NCBI GenBank assembly: GCA_021824565.1
Contig: JAKAKL010000004.1
Span: 45,480 to 109,479 of the forward strand
Direction of reading: 5' to 3'
Source of the DNA: Bacteroidota bacterium
Lineage (GTDB): Bacteria; Bacteroidota; Ignavibacteria; Ignavibacteriales; Ignavibacteriaceae
Length of the DNA: 64,000 bases
Shown here: one piece after another, positions 52,013 to 61,128 of the stretch
How positions within the stretch are numbered: the first letter of the stretch is position 1
Layout: each line of letters opens with the position of its first letter
The notes under the pieces: generated by a model
What the model was told of the DNA's origin: nothing
Database searches by the model: none
Seen by the model: only the letters and a program-made list of their open reading frames with translations
Made by a program: the position numbers and the translations under genes

Positions 52013-53860
52013 TTAAGTTCTGCCGAACCTTCTGTCAAATTCATCGAGAGAAATTTTTATAACTATCGGTCTGCCGTGCGGGCATACGTACGGCATCGAA
52101 GTAGCAAAGAGTTGATCGATAAGCAGGCGCATTTCTTTTTCCGAAAGGAAATCGCCGGCTTTAATTGCCGCTTTGCATGAATAGGACTTTGCAATATTTT
52201 CTCTTGCATCTAATTTTTTTTCTCTTTGATTGGTCGTGTATTCATTAATAATTTCAAGTATAATTTTTTCTTCGGAACCGCTTTTGATATCGTCCGGCAC
52301 TCCTTCAATCACTATCGTATGCTTGCTAAAATATTTTATAGAAAAACCAAGCTTAACAAGGAACGTGTTTATCTCTTTTAGCAGTCCATAGCTGCCTGGA
52401 TCAAGCTCGAGAGTTTTTGGGAAAAGAAGCTGCTGCGAAAAAGGAAGATTTGCTTCAAACCTTTTTAAGGCTTTTTCATAAAGTATTCTTTCATGCGCGA
52501 CATGCTGATCCACAATCATCAGACCGGTTTTTATTTGAGAAAGAATATATTTATTGTGAAGCTGTATAATGAAGCTTGTGCTGTCCTCATCGTTTGTTTT
52601 TTGTGCTGATACGGCTTCGTGAAATACTTCGACCGGTTCATTTTTTTCAAATGGGTGAGTCGTTGTATTTTCTCTTTTAATATTTTCGGGAATTGAGCTG
52701 AAGATTAAATCTATTTCCCGGTCCGAAAAATCTGTTCTGGCAAAGGATTTTCTTTCGCTGAAATTCGGTCTATCTGAAAAATCGTTTGCAGCAACTTTGT
52801 TAAAATTATTGAACTTAATTTTCTCTCCCTCAGAAGTCGTATCCGTGAAGTGCATCAACGGGACCAGATCGTGAGAGGCAATGCTTTTCTTTACAACCGC
52901 ATTTACAAAGCTGTAGACATCCTTGTCATCATCAAACCGTACCTCGAGCTTTGAAGGATGAATGTTAACGTCGATTCTTTGGGGATCAATATCAACAAAT
53001 AAAATGAAGAAAGGATAATCGCCTTTCTCTAGAATATTTTCATAAGCGGCGAACACCGCGTGGTTGATCTGCTTGCTTGAAACCGTGCGGTTGTTTAAAA
53101 ACAAATACTGATCGCCTTTGCTTTTTTTTAGCATCGTGGGCTTTCCGACATAACCGTAGACGGAAACGAAATCAGTTTTTTCTTCAACTTTAATCAAAGC
53201 ATCTAACATATTATCGGCAAACACCTGGCATATTCTATCTTCGATTGTCCCGGCAGCATAAGTGAAAATTATTTCATCGTCATTATGAAGTTTAAAATTT
53301 ATTTTAGGATGGCTCAGCGAAATCTTATTAAATGTGTCGATTATATGTTTTAATTCAGTAACATCAGACTTAAGGAAATTTCTTCGTGCAGGAGTATTGT
53401 AAAATAAATTTTTAACCGCTACAGAAGTGCCTTTAGAGAACGAGCCTTTTTCGATTATTAATTTATCGGTCTCGTCTATTCTAACTAAGCTGCCAACGTC
53501 ATCGTCTTTTGTTTCGGTTTTAATTTCGAGCTGGCTTACAGCCGCAATTGAACTTAAAGCCTCACCGCGAAAACCGAGAGTTAAAATATTTTCGAGATCA
53601 GAATATTCGGAGATTTTACTAGTAGCGTGCTTTTGGATGCACAAAATCGCATCTTCTTCAGTCATGCCGGACCCATCGTCAAATACCTGTATCAAAGATT
53701 TGCCGGCTTTTTTTATGACCACCTCTACAGAAGAAGCGCCGGCGTCGATAGAATTTTCAATTAATTCTTTAACGACAGATTCGGGACGCTGAACTACTTC
53801 TCCGGCTGCAATTTTATTTGCTATGTTTTCGGGTAATATTTTTATTTTTTTAGAAGACAT
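52013..53860 (-). CDS. mutL: DNA mismatch repair protein MutL
   Basis: A 615-residue GHKL ATPase. The N-terminal domain has ENSIDAGASSVEVVIKKAGK, DDGSGM and TLGFRGEALSSIAAVS, followed by NTPARRNFLKS, all diagnostic of MutL. The C-terminal domain has VDQHVAHERILYEKALKRF (variant of the endonuclease motif DQHAxxERxxYE with Val for Ala), SCKAAIKAGD and the C-P-H-G-R-P ending VCPHGRPIVI, which points to a metal-dependent nicking MutL as in species without MutH. Overlaps the folA stop by one base, so mutL is co-expressed with folate and thymidylate genes. Confidence 0.95.
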   Translation of the reverse strand: MSSKKIKILPENIANKIAAGEVVQRPESVVKELIENSIDAGASSVEVVIKKAGKSLIQVFDDGSGMTEEDAILCIQKHATSKISEYSDLENILTLGFRGEALSSIAAVSQLEIKTETKDDDVGSLVRIDETDKLIIEKGSFSKGTSVAVKNLFYNTPARRNFLKSDVTELKHIIDTFNKISLSHPKINFKLHNDDEIIFTYAAGTIEDRICQVFADNMLDALIKVEEKTDFVSVYGYVGKPTMLKKSKGDQYLFLNNRTVSSKQINHAVFAAYENILEKGDYPFFILFVDIDPQRIDVNIHPSKLEVRFDDDKDVYSFVNAVVKKSIASHDLVPLMHFTDTTSEGEKIKFNNFNKVAANDFSDRPNFSERKSFARTDFSDREIDLIFSSIPENIKRENTTTHPFEKNEPVEVFHEAVSAQKTNDEDSTSFIIQLHNKYILSQIKTGLMIVDQHVAHERILYEKALKRFEANLPFSQQLLFPKTLELDPGSYGLLKEINTFLVKLGFSIKYFSKHTIVIEGVPDDIKSGSEEKIILEIINEYTTNQREKKLDARENIAKSYSCKAAIKAGDFLSEKEMRLLIDQLFATSMPYVCPHGRPIVIKISLDEFDRRFGRT

Positions 53861-54342
53861 TAATTTTTTCGAATATAAGTATAAATATCAAATTCATTCC
53901 TACTGTCAATCGACTTAACTTCCCAGACATTCAAATCAATTTCCGGGAAATAGACATCACCTTCGGCGTTAAATTTCATATAAGAAATTAATAACTCATC
54001 CACAGAAGTCATGGCTTGCTTATAAATCTCCGCACCGCCGATTACAAAAATTTTTTCAAAGCCTTTTGTACTGCAAAAATCATAAGCATTTTGTAAACTA
54101 TCAAAAATTATAACTTCGGGCGAAGAGAATTTTGTATTCATGTTGCGGGTAAGCACAATATTCAATCTTTTTTTCAACGGCTCGCCGAGCGCATCAAAAG
54201 TCTTTCTACCCATAATAATTGGAAATCCAAGAGTAGTGCTTTTGAAATGAGAAAACTCTTCCTTAGAGTGCCAGGGCATTTCGCCGCTTGACTTGCCGAT
54301 CACTCCATTCCGGGCAACAGCGGATATAATTATTTTTTTCAA
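53860..54342 (-). CDS. folA: Dihydrofolate reductase
   Basis: A 160-residue NADPH-dependent enzyme that regenerates tetrahydrofolate in the dTMP and one-carbon cycle. It begins KKIIISAVARNGVIGKSSGE and MPWHSKEEFSHFKSTTLGFP (Trp and the catalytic Glu in the PWH...EEF segment), then IIMGRKTFDALGEPL (GRKTF), NIVLTRN and a later VIGGAEIY. Length is typical. It overlaps mutL downstream by one base and its start lies 4 bases inside the upstream propeller histidine kinase stop. Confidence 0.95.
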   Translation of the reverse strand: MKKIIISAVARNGVIGKSSGEMPWHSKEEFSHFKSTTLGFPIIMGRKTFDALGEPLKKRLNIVLTRNMNTKFSSPEVIIFDSLQNAYDFCSTKGFEKIFVIGGAEIYKQAMTSVDELLISYMKFNAEGDVYFPEIDLNVWEVKSIDSRNEFDIYTYIRKN

Positions 54343-57300
54343 GCTTGTTCTTTGTGATTATAAACTGATAGTTGAATTATAAAAGTAGCACCTTCCCCGG
54401 AAGAACTTTCTGCCCATATTTTCCCTTTATGGAAATCAATAATATCTTTTACAATTGATAAACCAAGTCCGGTTGAACTTTCGCCGGCTGTAGGTTTCGC
54501 AGATAACCTTTGATAACGGTTGAAAAGCTTTTCCATATCATCTGGGCTTAGCCCCTGTCCTTCGTCTTTTACTTTTATCGTAACTTTGGAATCCGATATT
54601 TCAGTGCTTGCAAATATTTGTTTATCGAACGGAGAATATTTTATCGCGTTGCTTATGATATTGTCAAAAGCAATCTTAAACCAGTGTTCATCAATAAGCA
54701 CAGAGCAATCGTTATCAAAATAAGTAATAATAGTCTGTCCTTTTTGCAAGGCACGTTTGTAATTGTTTTTTATTACATCAGAAAGAACTTTATTGACTGA
54801 TGCAGCTTTCAATTCCAGTTTTAGATTCTTCGATTCAACAGCGGCGGCATCGAGCATTTCGTTAATCTGCAGCAGCATGTCCTTTGAAGACGCCAGTATA
54901 ATTTCAGCCATGTGTTTTATTTCAGCGTCAGAGGAATCTTCATCGATGATTGAAGCAAATCCAATAATCGACTGCAAAGGATTTTTCAGATCATGGGCGG
55001 CAACACTTAACATGTGGCTTTTCTGTTCAGTTGCTTCTTCTAATCTTTTATGTGAATCTTCGCTTTCAGCTAAAAGCTCTTCGGCTTTAGTCTTAGCCAT
55101 AAGAAGGTCGTTAGTTCTTTCATTAACCATCTGGGACAAAAGATTTTCTCTCAACTTCATTTTTTTTATGCGTGAGTTATAAATGCTGTTGATCGACACA
55201 ACTATAACAACAATGCCGACAAATGAATAAATAAATAACAAAAGGGTTGACAGATACCATGGCGGAACGATCTTGATAGGGAATTCACTTATTGAACTCC
55301 AAAGATGTCCGGGGCTTTTTGCTCTAACTTGCAAAGTGTATTTCCCAGCCGGAAGACTGAAAAGATCAACAGAGTTTAAATTACGCGGAGCGGACCAGGT
55401 TGAGTCAAAGCCTTCCAGACGGTATTCATACAAGGTTCTTGTAGACGGATAGGTGAGAGAAATAAATGAGCTGTTAATGCTTGTACCGGAAACAAATTCA
55501 TTTTTATTATAAGACGAATTAAGTTCTCCGTGCATAATAATTTTTATATCTCGAAATACAGGCGCAGCAGTCCTACTAAAAATTGTTTTGCCAAGCTGCC
55601 AGAAGCAGACGCCGCTTGCTGTTGCAGCCCATAAATTTCCGTAAGAGTCTTCAACAAGACCTTGTCTTGCTACAGAAGAATTGGGCATGCCGTCCTGGAC
55701 GTTAAAATTTGCATTTCCATCTCTTAATAAAACGACAATTCCCTTTTCGGTGCCGAGCCATATTTTATCTCTATCTATTTTGATAGCCTTGATAATTTTA
55801 CTTTGCATATATGACGGGAGTTTAATTGTATGCAAATTATTATTTTCCAGATAGAACAACCCTTCGGTGGTGGCTAAATAAATTTTCCCATCGTTAAACT
55901 TAATATCATAAACTTGAATTTGAGTCCGGAGACCCGAGTTGTAATACGGCGAGATATCAATAAATTTTTTCTGCAGCTTATCATATTTAGCTATGAAGAG
56001 TTTAGAGCCTGAGCCGGCGCAATAAATTGTTCCGTCAGGAGCTTGTGCAAACAGATTGATAAAATCAAAGTTGTTGAAGTTAAAATCGAACGTTTGAGAT
56101 TTAAAAGATTCATCGAATTTTATAATCTGACGCCGTCTTGCAAGATAAGCCCAAAGATTTCCGCCCCGATCAACAAAAAGAGAATTACATCTATCGTTAC
56201 TAAATCTATATGAGAAAAGTACCTTAAGAGTTTTCTTGTCGCGAAATTCAAGAAGCTGATTAATATACGTTATCCAGATGCCTTTATTACTCACTGCGAA
56301 AAATAAAATAGGTGAAGATTTCCTTGTCACTAATTTTATTGAGGAGCGGGATTTATCATTGGCTTTAATCTCATAAATTGAATTGCCGTCAGTGTAATAA
56401 AGATTTTTTTCATTATCATAAACAATTTGCTGAATAAAAGAACCGGAATTTTTTTGAGCATAGGTTTGCTGCAAGGGACTAAATGAAGTTTTTTTGACAA
56501 GTCCAATTCCCTGGTCAGATGCAACCCAAAGATTATTTTGGTCATCGATCAGCAAATCTTTTATTGAATTAAAATTTAGACCATTAAACTTTTCAAAAGA
56601 AAAGTTATCTGCATGCCCGTAATACAAACCATTTTCCCAGGTGCCAAGAAATATGTCACCATCCTTATCAATGGCAATAGAAGATATTTGATTTAAATTA
56701 CTAACCTTCGTTATAGAAAATGAATTTGACTTAACTTCAAGTTTGCCAAGATAAAGCCCGACGCTTGTGCCTAAGAGAAACGAATCATCTTTATATTTAA
56801 TAAGCGCGCTGATAGTAAAATTTTTTCCAGTGTTTGAAAAAGGCAGTTCGATGAATTTATTTTGTTTTTCGTCAAAGTAAAAAAGGGAACCTTGCTGCGA
56901 AGACGCAATTATTCTATGATGACTAATCTCTGCAACAAGGAAAAATCGGAAGTAGCTGTCGCCATAATATTTGGGATCAAAGGAATATTTAACAAAATGA
57001 CCTTTATGATATTTAGCAATACCAGTTAAATCGCTTATCCATAAATTTCCGCCACTGTCTTCAAAAATATTTTTTGGATAATAGAGCTTTTGATTTGACT
57101 CGTCTCTGCTTGCCGTTAACAAAGGCACATAAGAATTTCCACCCGACTTTTCTATGATGCTGCCAATGCCAAAGTCCGTAACAATTTCCAAATTATGTTT
57201 CCGGGTATTAATAATTTGTTTAACATAAAGTGAAGGCAGATTCTGCTGGTAATTGACGAATGATGTTCCATCGAACTTAGAAAGACCCGCATCTGTGGCT

Positions 57301-57461
57301 GCCCAAATGAAACCCTCGTTATCCTGCGTAATACTTTTTACAAGATTGCTTGCTAGACCATTTTCATCATTATAGACATAAGAAGCAAAATTTTGAGGAT
57401 ATATAACTTTGAAATATGCGGTTATAAAAAAAATATTATATAGTATAATTTTTTTTATCAT
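54339..57461 (-). CDS. Two-component propeller sensor histidine kinase (Reg_prop, Y_Y_Y, HisKA)
   Basis: A 1040-residue membrane kinase. After the signal sequence (KIILYNIFFITAYFKVIYPQ), residues about 25-620 form propeller repeats of the two-component type, e.g. ITQDNEGFIWAATDAGLSKF, DGTSFVNYQQNLPSLYVKQI and the motif WVASDQGIG. The Y_Y_Y domain at about 650-730 contains YEYRLEGFDSTWSAPRNLNS. A membrane helix (about 740-760, FIYSFVGIVVIVVSINS) leads to HisKA with His823 in VAAHDLKNPLQSI, an N-box IAFDNIISNAIKYSP, and ATP-lid DEGQGLSPDDMEKLF and STGLGLSIVKDIIDFHK. Unlike many Bacteroidota hybrids it has no receiver or AraC domain. It sits inside the thyA-folA-mutL run, suggesting control of or by nucleotide metabolism, though no evidence supports the second idea. 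Confidence 0.9.
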   Translation of the reverse strand: MIKKIILYNIFFITAYFKVIYPQNFASYVYNDENGLASNLVKSITQDNEGFIWAATDAGLSKFDGTSFVNYQQNLPSLYVKQIINTRKHNLEIVTDFGIGSIIEKSGGNSYVPLLTASRDESNQKLYYPKNIFEDSGGNLWISDLTGIAKYHKGHFVKYSFDPKYYGDSYFRFFLVAEISHHRIIASSQQGSLFYFDEKQNKFIELPFSNTGKNFTISALIKYKDDSFLLGTSVGLYLGKLEVKSNSFSITKVSNLNQISSIAIDKDGDIFLGTWENGLYYGHADNFSFEKFNGLNFNSIKDLLIDDQNNLWVASDQGIGLVKKTSFSPLQQTYAQKNSGSFIQQIVYDNEKNLYYTDGNSIYEIKANDKSRSSIKLVTRKSSPILFFAVSNKGIWITYINQLLEFRDKKTLKVLFSYRFSNDRCNSLFVDRGGNLWAYLARRRQIIKFDESFKSQTFDFNFNNFDFINLFAQAPDGTIYCAGSGSKLFIAKYDKLQKKFIDISPYYNSGLRTQIQVYDIKFNDGKIYLATTEGLFYLENNNLHTIKLPSYMQSKIIKAIKIDRDKIWLGTEKGIVVLLRDGNANFNVQDGMPNSSVARQGLVEDSYGNLWAATASGVCFWQLGKTIFSRTAAPVFRDIKIIMHGELNSSYNKNEFVSGTSINSSFISLTYPSTRTLYEYRLEGFDSTWSAPRNLNSVDLFSLPAGKYTLQVRAKSPGHLWSSISEFPIKIVPPWYLSTLLLFIYSFVGIVVIVVSINSIYNSRIKKMKLRENLLSQMVNERTNDLLMAKTKAEELLAESEDSHKRLEEATEQKSHMLSVAAHDLKNPLQSIIGFASIIDEDSSDAEIKHMAEIILASSKDMLLQINEMLDAAAVESKNLKLELKAASVNKVLSDVIKNNYKRALQKGQTIITYFDNDCSVLIDEHWFKIAFDNIISNAIKYSPFDKQIFASTEISDSKVTIKVKDEGQGLSPDDMEKLFNRYQRLSAKPTAGESSTGLGLSIVKDIIDFHKGKIWAESSSGEGATFIIQLSVYNHKEQA

Positions 57462-57479
57462 TATTTAATTAGGTTTAAT

Positions 57480-58319
57480 TCAGACTGCCACTTCAAATTT
57501 TATTTTTTCATGGCAGTTATAATTTTCTAATTCGAAGTCTTCAAATTTTAATTCGTCGATCGGTTTACGAGCAATTTTTAAAGAAGGAAGCGGCAGCGGC
57601 TCGCGCTTAAGCTGTTCGATCAACCCTTCCCTGTGATCATATTTTTCCATCGGAGAATTTTTATCGGCTATATAAATATGAGCGTCAATAATTGTGTGAG
57701 CAAAAAATCCAAGTTTAAGGTCTACTTCCTGCGCGATAATTTGAGTCAGCATAGAATAAGCCGCTAAATTAAACGGGATGCCAAGAGCAATATCGCCGGA
57801 GCGCTGTGTAAGATGACAATTTAATTTTCCGTCATTAACATTAAACGCAAAACTGTAATGGCAAGGAGGCAATTTGCTGCGAGTAGCATTTCCAGGTTCC
57901 CAGGCAGTAACAACCAAGCGTCTGCTGTATGGTCTGCGCTTTAATTCATCGATTACATATTTGATTTGATCGACTTCCCTTATCTGCCATTCGCCATTCT
58001 TATCTTTCTCAGCACTTGGGAAATGGCGCCAGTAATAGCCATAAGCAGTTTCTAAATTTCCATTTTCATCAGCCCATGCATTCCAAATTTTCGTGTGCTT
58101 CTGCAAATTTCTTATATGGTTTTCGCCTGAAAGATACCAGAGCACCTCGTGTAAAACAGATTTCCATTCCATTTTTTTCGTTGTCAGCAGCGGAAATCCT
58201 TTCGACAGATCAACTCTATAAAAAGCGCCAAAGTATGAAATAGTATCAACGCCCGTTCTGGAGGGCTTGCGAATGCCTTCATCTAAAACCAACTTGACTA
58301 AATCTAAATATTGCTGCAT
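57480..58319 (-). CDS. thyA: Thymidylate synthase
   Basis: A 279-residue ThyA enzyme that methylates dUMP to dTMP with methylenetetrahydrofolate. The start is EGIRKPSRTGVDTISYFGAF, followed by FPLLTTKKMEWKSVLHEVLW (substrate loop), the nucleophile Cys in SKLPPCHYSFAFNV and LTQRSGDIALGIPFNLAAYS. Length is close to E. coli ThyA with a short insertion near residue 107-115. Its stop lies 19 bases before the propeller kinase start. thyA and folA are neighbours in many bacteria, and here a kinase gene lies between them. Confidence 0.96.
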   Translation of the reverse strand: MQQYLDLVKLVLDEGIRKPSRTGVDTISYFGAFYRVDLSKGFPLLTTKKMEWKSVLHEVLWYLSGENHIRNLQKHTKIWNAWADENGNLETAYGYYWRHFPSAEKDKNGEWQIREVDQIKYVIDELKRRPYSRRLVVTAWEPGNATRSKLPPCHYSFAFNVNDGKLNCHLTQRSGDIALGIPFNLAAYSMLTQIIAQEVDLKLGFFAHTIIDAHIYIADKNSPMEKYDHREGLIEQLKREPLPLPSLKIARKPIDELKFEDFELENYNCHEKIKFEVAV

Positions 58320-59171
58320 TTAATGTCTTTCCAAAATAAAAATTGCCTAATAAGTTTTTTAAATTTACAAAAAAACCAGAGCAATCCAATGGATATTTCA
58401 TTTCTAACTTGTAATCGGGAGCTAATTTGGATTTCGATAAGCTCTTATTTTTAGCGGCATAATAAACTATTAACAGTATTTGTATTAATCACGGTTTATT
58501 GGACGAGCAAAATTCCAATTTAGCTTGCCTATGACATAAATCTAAAGAGAAGGGTTTAAAAACTTCCCAGTTGTTTTGGTTGATAAATAATTTTTTACTC
58601 CGCTTTTTGCAAAACTTATTTTCATTTCAAATACTAAAAAGCAACTAGCTATATACAAAACAATTGAAACGGGCTGAATATTTCTACGTGATAGCTAAAT
58701 CACAGTGTATATAATATTCACATTTTTTTCAAAATAATTAGAATAAATTTACAGCCATAGTTGGATCAACATATCCTACTGTTTCTTAAAAAAGCATTCT
58801 TCTAAATTATTATAAATATTTAAAACAAACTTCCAGCATTAAGCAGTTGAATTATTTTTTCTATTTAGTTAATACGATGTAATATTTTTTTGAAGTAATT
58901 AGTGCACGTAAAAAGTACCTACTTTCATTTTTATATAAACATAACTAATGTGTTTTATTTAGTGCAGTTTAGCTAAATAAGATCTTAGATTAATTAGAAT
59001 AAGTCTAACTCTATCAATTTTGAATAAAAAGCTATACAAATAATATTTTCTCTTTTAAAAGAATATAAGTACAATTTTTACTTTTTACGGTATGATACTT
59101 GTTCTTAAATATGTCAATCAAAAAATTCAGCGAAAGAAATACAATATAAAATAATTTATTAGAGGTACTTA
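58320..59171. other. Long AT-rich divergent intergenic region with inverted repeats
   Basis: About 850 bases without a gene, between thyA (minus) and the envelope cluster (plus). TTATTTAG (58955-58962) and CTAAATAA (58973-58980) form an 8-bp inverted repeat with a 10-base loop. TTAGTGCA occurs at 58899-58906 and again at 58959-58966, exactly 60 bases apart. TTAGA and TCTAA near 58986-59013 give another weak inverted pair. These could be operator sites for the downstream cluster. AGAGG precedes its first ATG. Promoters for both directions must lie here, but I cannot fix them. Confidence 0.45.
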
Positions 59172-60149
59172 ATGCCAAATTCAAATGACATTTTAACGCC
59201 TAAACACGTACAGAATTCCGAGTACTTTAAGAAGAACGGTTTAGAAGAAGAAATGGAACTCGTTGCAAAATCGTTGATCGAAAAAATACGATTTTCTTTA
59301 ATCATAAAGCCGGCGATTATTTCATTAGCAGCTCTTTTCATTTCATTTTTTATGGACATTTCAAACGTCCCCTTGCTTGGAAATATATCAGTTGATATTG
59401 CGAGATCGCTTTTCCCTGGATGGCAGCCGGCAACACAAACCTTTGAGCCGTTTAGATTCTGGTGGCTGCCGGTGCTTACCTACGGTCTTTTTATTTTTCT
59501 GTCTTACCTCGCATTTCAAAAACTTAAAGATGAGGTATTAAGAAACCCGGTATCGGAAACAATCGACAGAGTAATCGATTCCTACAGCAGCGTTATAGAC
59601 AGCATAGCGACAGCATTACCACTGCTTGGAGCCGCTCTTCTTTTAATTAGTATAAGATTGGGAGAAGAGATTTTCCTAGGTCTTTCCGTTCCATTTGAAA
59701 TTAAAGCCTTGATAGTGCTTGCCGTAGGAAAACTTTTCGAACCGGTGCTGAATCAACTCAGCGTAGAGTTCCAAAATGTTGTAACTCATGTACAAGATAT
59801 AAAGGAAAGATATTTCTCTAGAGTACAAATAGAAAGTACAAAAGGCATTTTGGATAAGATCGGCGGGAATAATCATATCTCCGAAAGCATTCCTCAAGTA
59901 CAGATTGATGATGTAGAAAAATACAAAATGTTAATGTCTGAAATTTCTAACTTTAGTTCTGCCATAAAAGAAAATTACATTTATGTACATAACTTGATGG
60001 AAAGAATTAATTCTATGCCTCAAATAAGCAAAGAAAAAATTGAAGAATTAAGATCCCTCGCATATTCTATATCTCAGGCATCCGCTTCGTTAAGTGATGA
60101 AAACGCATTGAGGGGACTTAAATATTTAGAATCAATCGTTAAAAAATAA
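59172..60149 (+). CDS. Four-helix membrane protein, possibly ExbB/MotA or GldL-like
   Basis: A 325-residue inner-membrane protein. Four hydrophobic helices lie at about 35-58, 97-122, 140-163 and 170-190. The third, SIATALPLLGAALLLISIRL, echoes the APLLGLLGTV helix of ExbB/TolQ/MotA proton-channel proteins. After the helices a cytoplasmic part of about 135 residues has coiled-coil character (SAIKENYIYVHNLMERINSM, KIEELRSLAYSISQASASLS). It is followed 10 bases later by a single-pass periplasmic protein, the gene order of ExbB-ExbD or GldL-GldM pairs. No family can be named with certainty. AGAGG lies upstream of the ATG. Confidence 0.72.
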   Translation: MPNSNDILTPKHVQNSEYFKKNGLEEEMELVAKSLIEKIRFSLIIKPAIISLAALFISFFMDISNVPLLGNISVDIARSLFPGWQPATQTFEPFRFWWLPVLTYGLFIFLSYLAFQKLKDEVLRNPVSETIDRVIDSYSSVIDSIATALPLLGAALLLISIRLGEEIFLGLSVPFEIKALIVLAVGKLFEPVLNQLSVEFQNVVTHVQDIKERYFSRVQIESTKGILDKIGGNNHISESIPQVQIDDVEKYKMLMSEISNFSSAIKENYIYVHNLMERINSMPQISKEKIEELRSLAYSISQASASLSDENALRGLKYLESIVKK

Positions 60150-60159
60150 TTGGGCTGAC

Positions 60160-61107
60160 ATGGTTAGAAAAAACAGAGACAGCAAATTCATTATCTATCA
60201 GGTTCTTTACATTTTCGTCATAACAGTTTTAGCTTTAAAGGGAGCTGATTTAAACCTGAAAGAAGTGATTTCAAAAGATAAAGCAGTATCTAAAAGCGTA
60301 AGAGATTCTTTGATGGTTGTTATAGATTCTCTTTATGCGCACGGATCCAAGTTTGAAATAAAAGTAGATCCAAATGTTGTAGAAGAAAATACAGCCTTAA
60401 AAGAAAAACTGGCGGCTTTAAACACTCAATTGGCTAATATTAAACCGCCGGAAAAAGAAATTACTCCACCCCCGGAGCAAAAGCCTGTTGTCAAGGAACA
60501 AACAATATTGCAGTCACCCATTTCAGTTACTCAAACTTTTTTGCAGAACACATGGAATGTTGCAAACAATACAGGCAGCGTTCCTGCATCTATTTTTGAT
60601 TCAAAAAATTTAAGCACACCAATAGTTGTTATTCCGGCAGGCCAAAGTAAAAAATTTAATTTAGAAAATCAGAATACAGTTATACTTAAATTCGGCAACC
60701 AGCAGCAGATTATAAATGTTTATCCTATGCAGCCGCCTGTAATTAAGATAGATAGAGCTACTACTAAAATGGACGCGTCTACAATTTACGTTCAGGATCT
60801 TCAGAGAATAACCGATTTCAATGTGGCAATTAAATATCAGCGTCCTGAACAATTAAAGGTTACATATTCTGGCCCGATTTCTGTTTCAGGTCCATATAAA
60901 GATAATAACGGCAATTTGATTTATAATGTTTCCTTAAAACTTGCAGCTACAAACCAGAGGTTTCAGGATTGGCTGGACCGTTACGGAAATTTACGTGACT
61001 CAAACGGAAGATATAAAGCAAATTTCTTTTTCACTGCAGTTGATGAAAAGTCTAAAGCACACGTTATAGTTGGAGATTCATTTTATTTTACAGATTTCGA
61101 TAAATAA
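60160..61107 (+). CDS. Single-pass periplasmic protein, GldM-like candidate
   Basis: A 315-residue protein with one N-terminal membrane helix (about 10-30, KFIIYQVLYIFVITVLALKG) and a large extracytoplasmic part. After the helix come a charged helix (about 35-75), a coiled-coil and Pro-rich linker (ENTALKEKLAALNTQLANIK, PEKEITPPPEQKPV) and two beta-rich domains (SVTQTFLQNTWNVANNTGSV, VTYSGPISVSGPYKDNNGNL). LYIFVITVLALKGA resembles the membrane helix of GldM (LYLVLTALLALNVS-type wording), and the overall plan, one helix plus stacked periplasmic domains, is shared. A typical ExbD/MotB Asp inside the helix is missing. The link to GldM is my inference. Confidence 0.7.
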   Translation: MVRKNRDSKFIIYQVLYIFVITVLALKGADLNLKEVISKDKAVSKSVRDSLMVVIDSLYAHGSKFEIKVDPNVVEENTALKEKLAALNTQLANIKPPEKEITPPPEQKPVVKEQTILQSPISVTQTFLQNTWNVANNTGSVPASIFDSKNLSTPIVVIPAGQSKKFNLENQNTVILKFGNQQQIINVYPMQPPVIKIDRATTKMDASTIYVQDLQRITDFNVAIKYQRPEQLKVTYSGPISVSGPYKDNNGNLIYNVSLKLAATNQRFQDWLDRYGNLRDSNGRYKANFFFTAVDEKSKAHVIVGDSFYFTDFDK

Positions 61108-61128
61108 TTCTTAAGTTGGTTAGCATAC

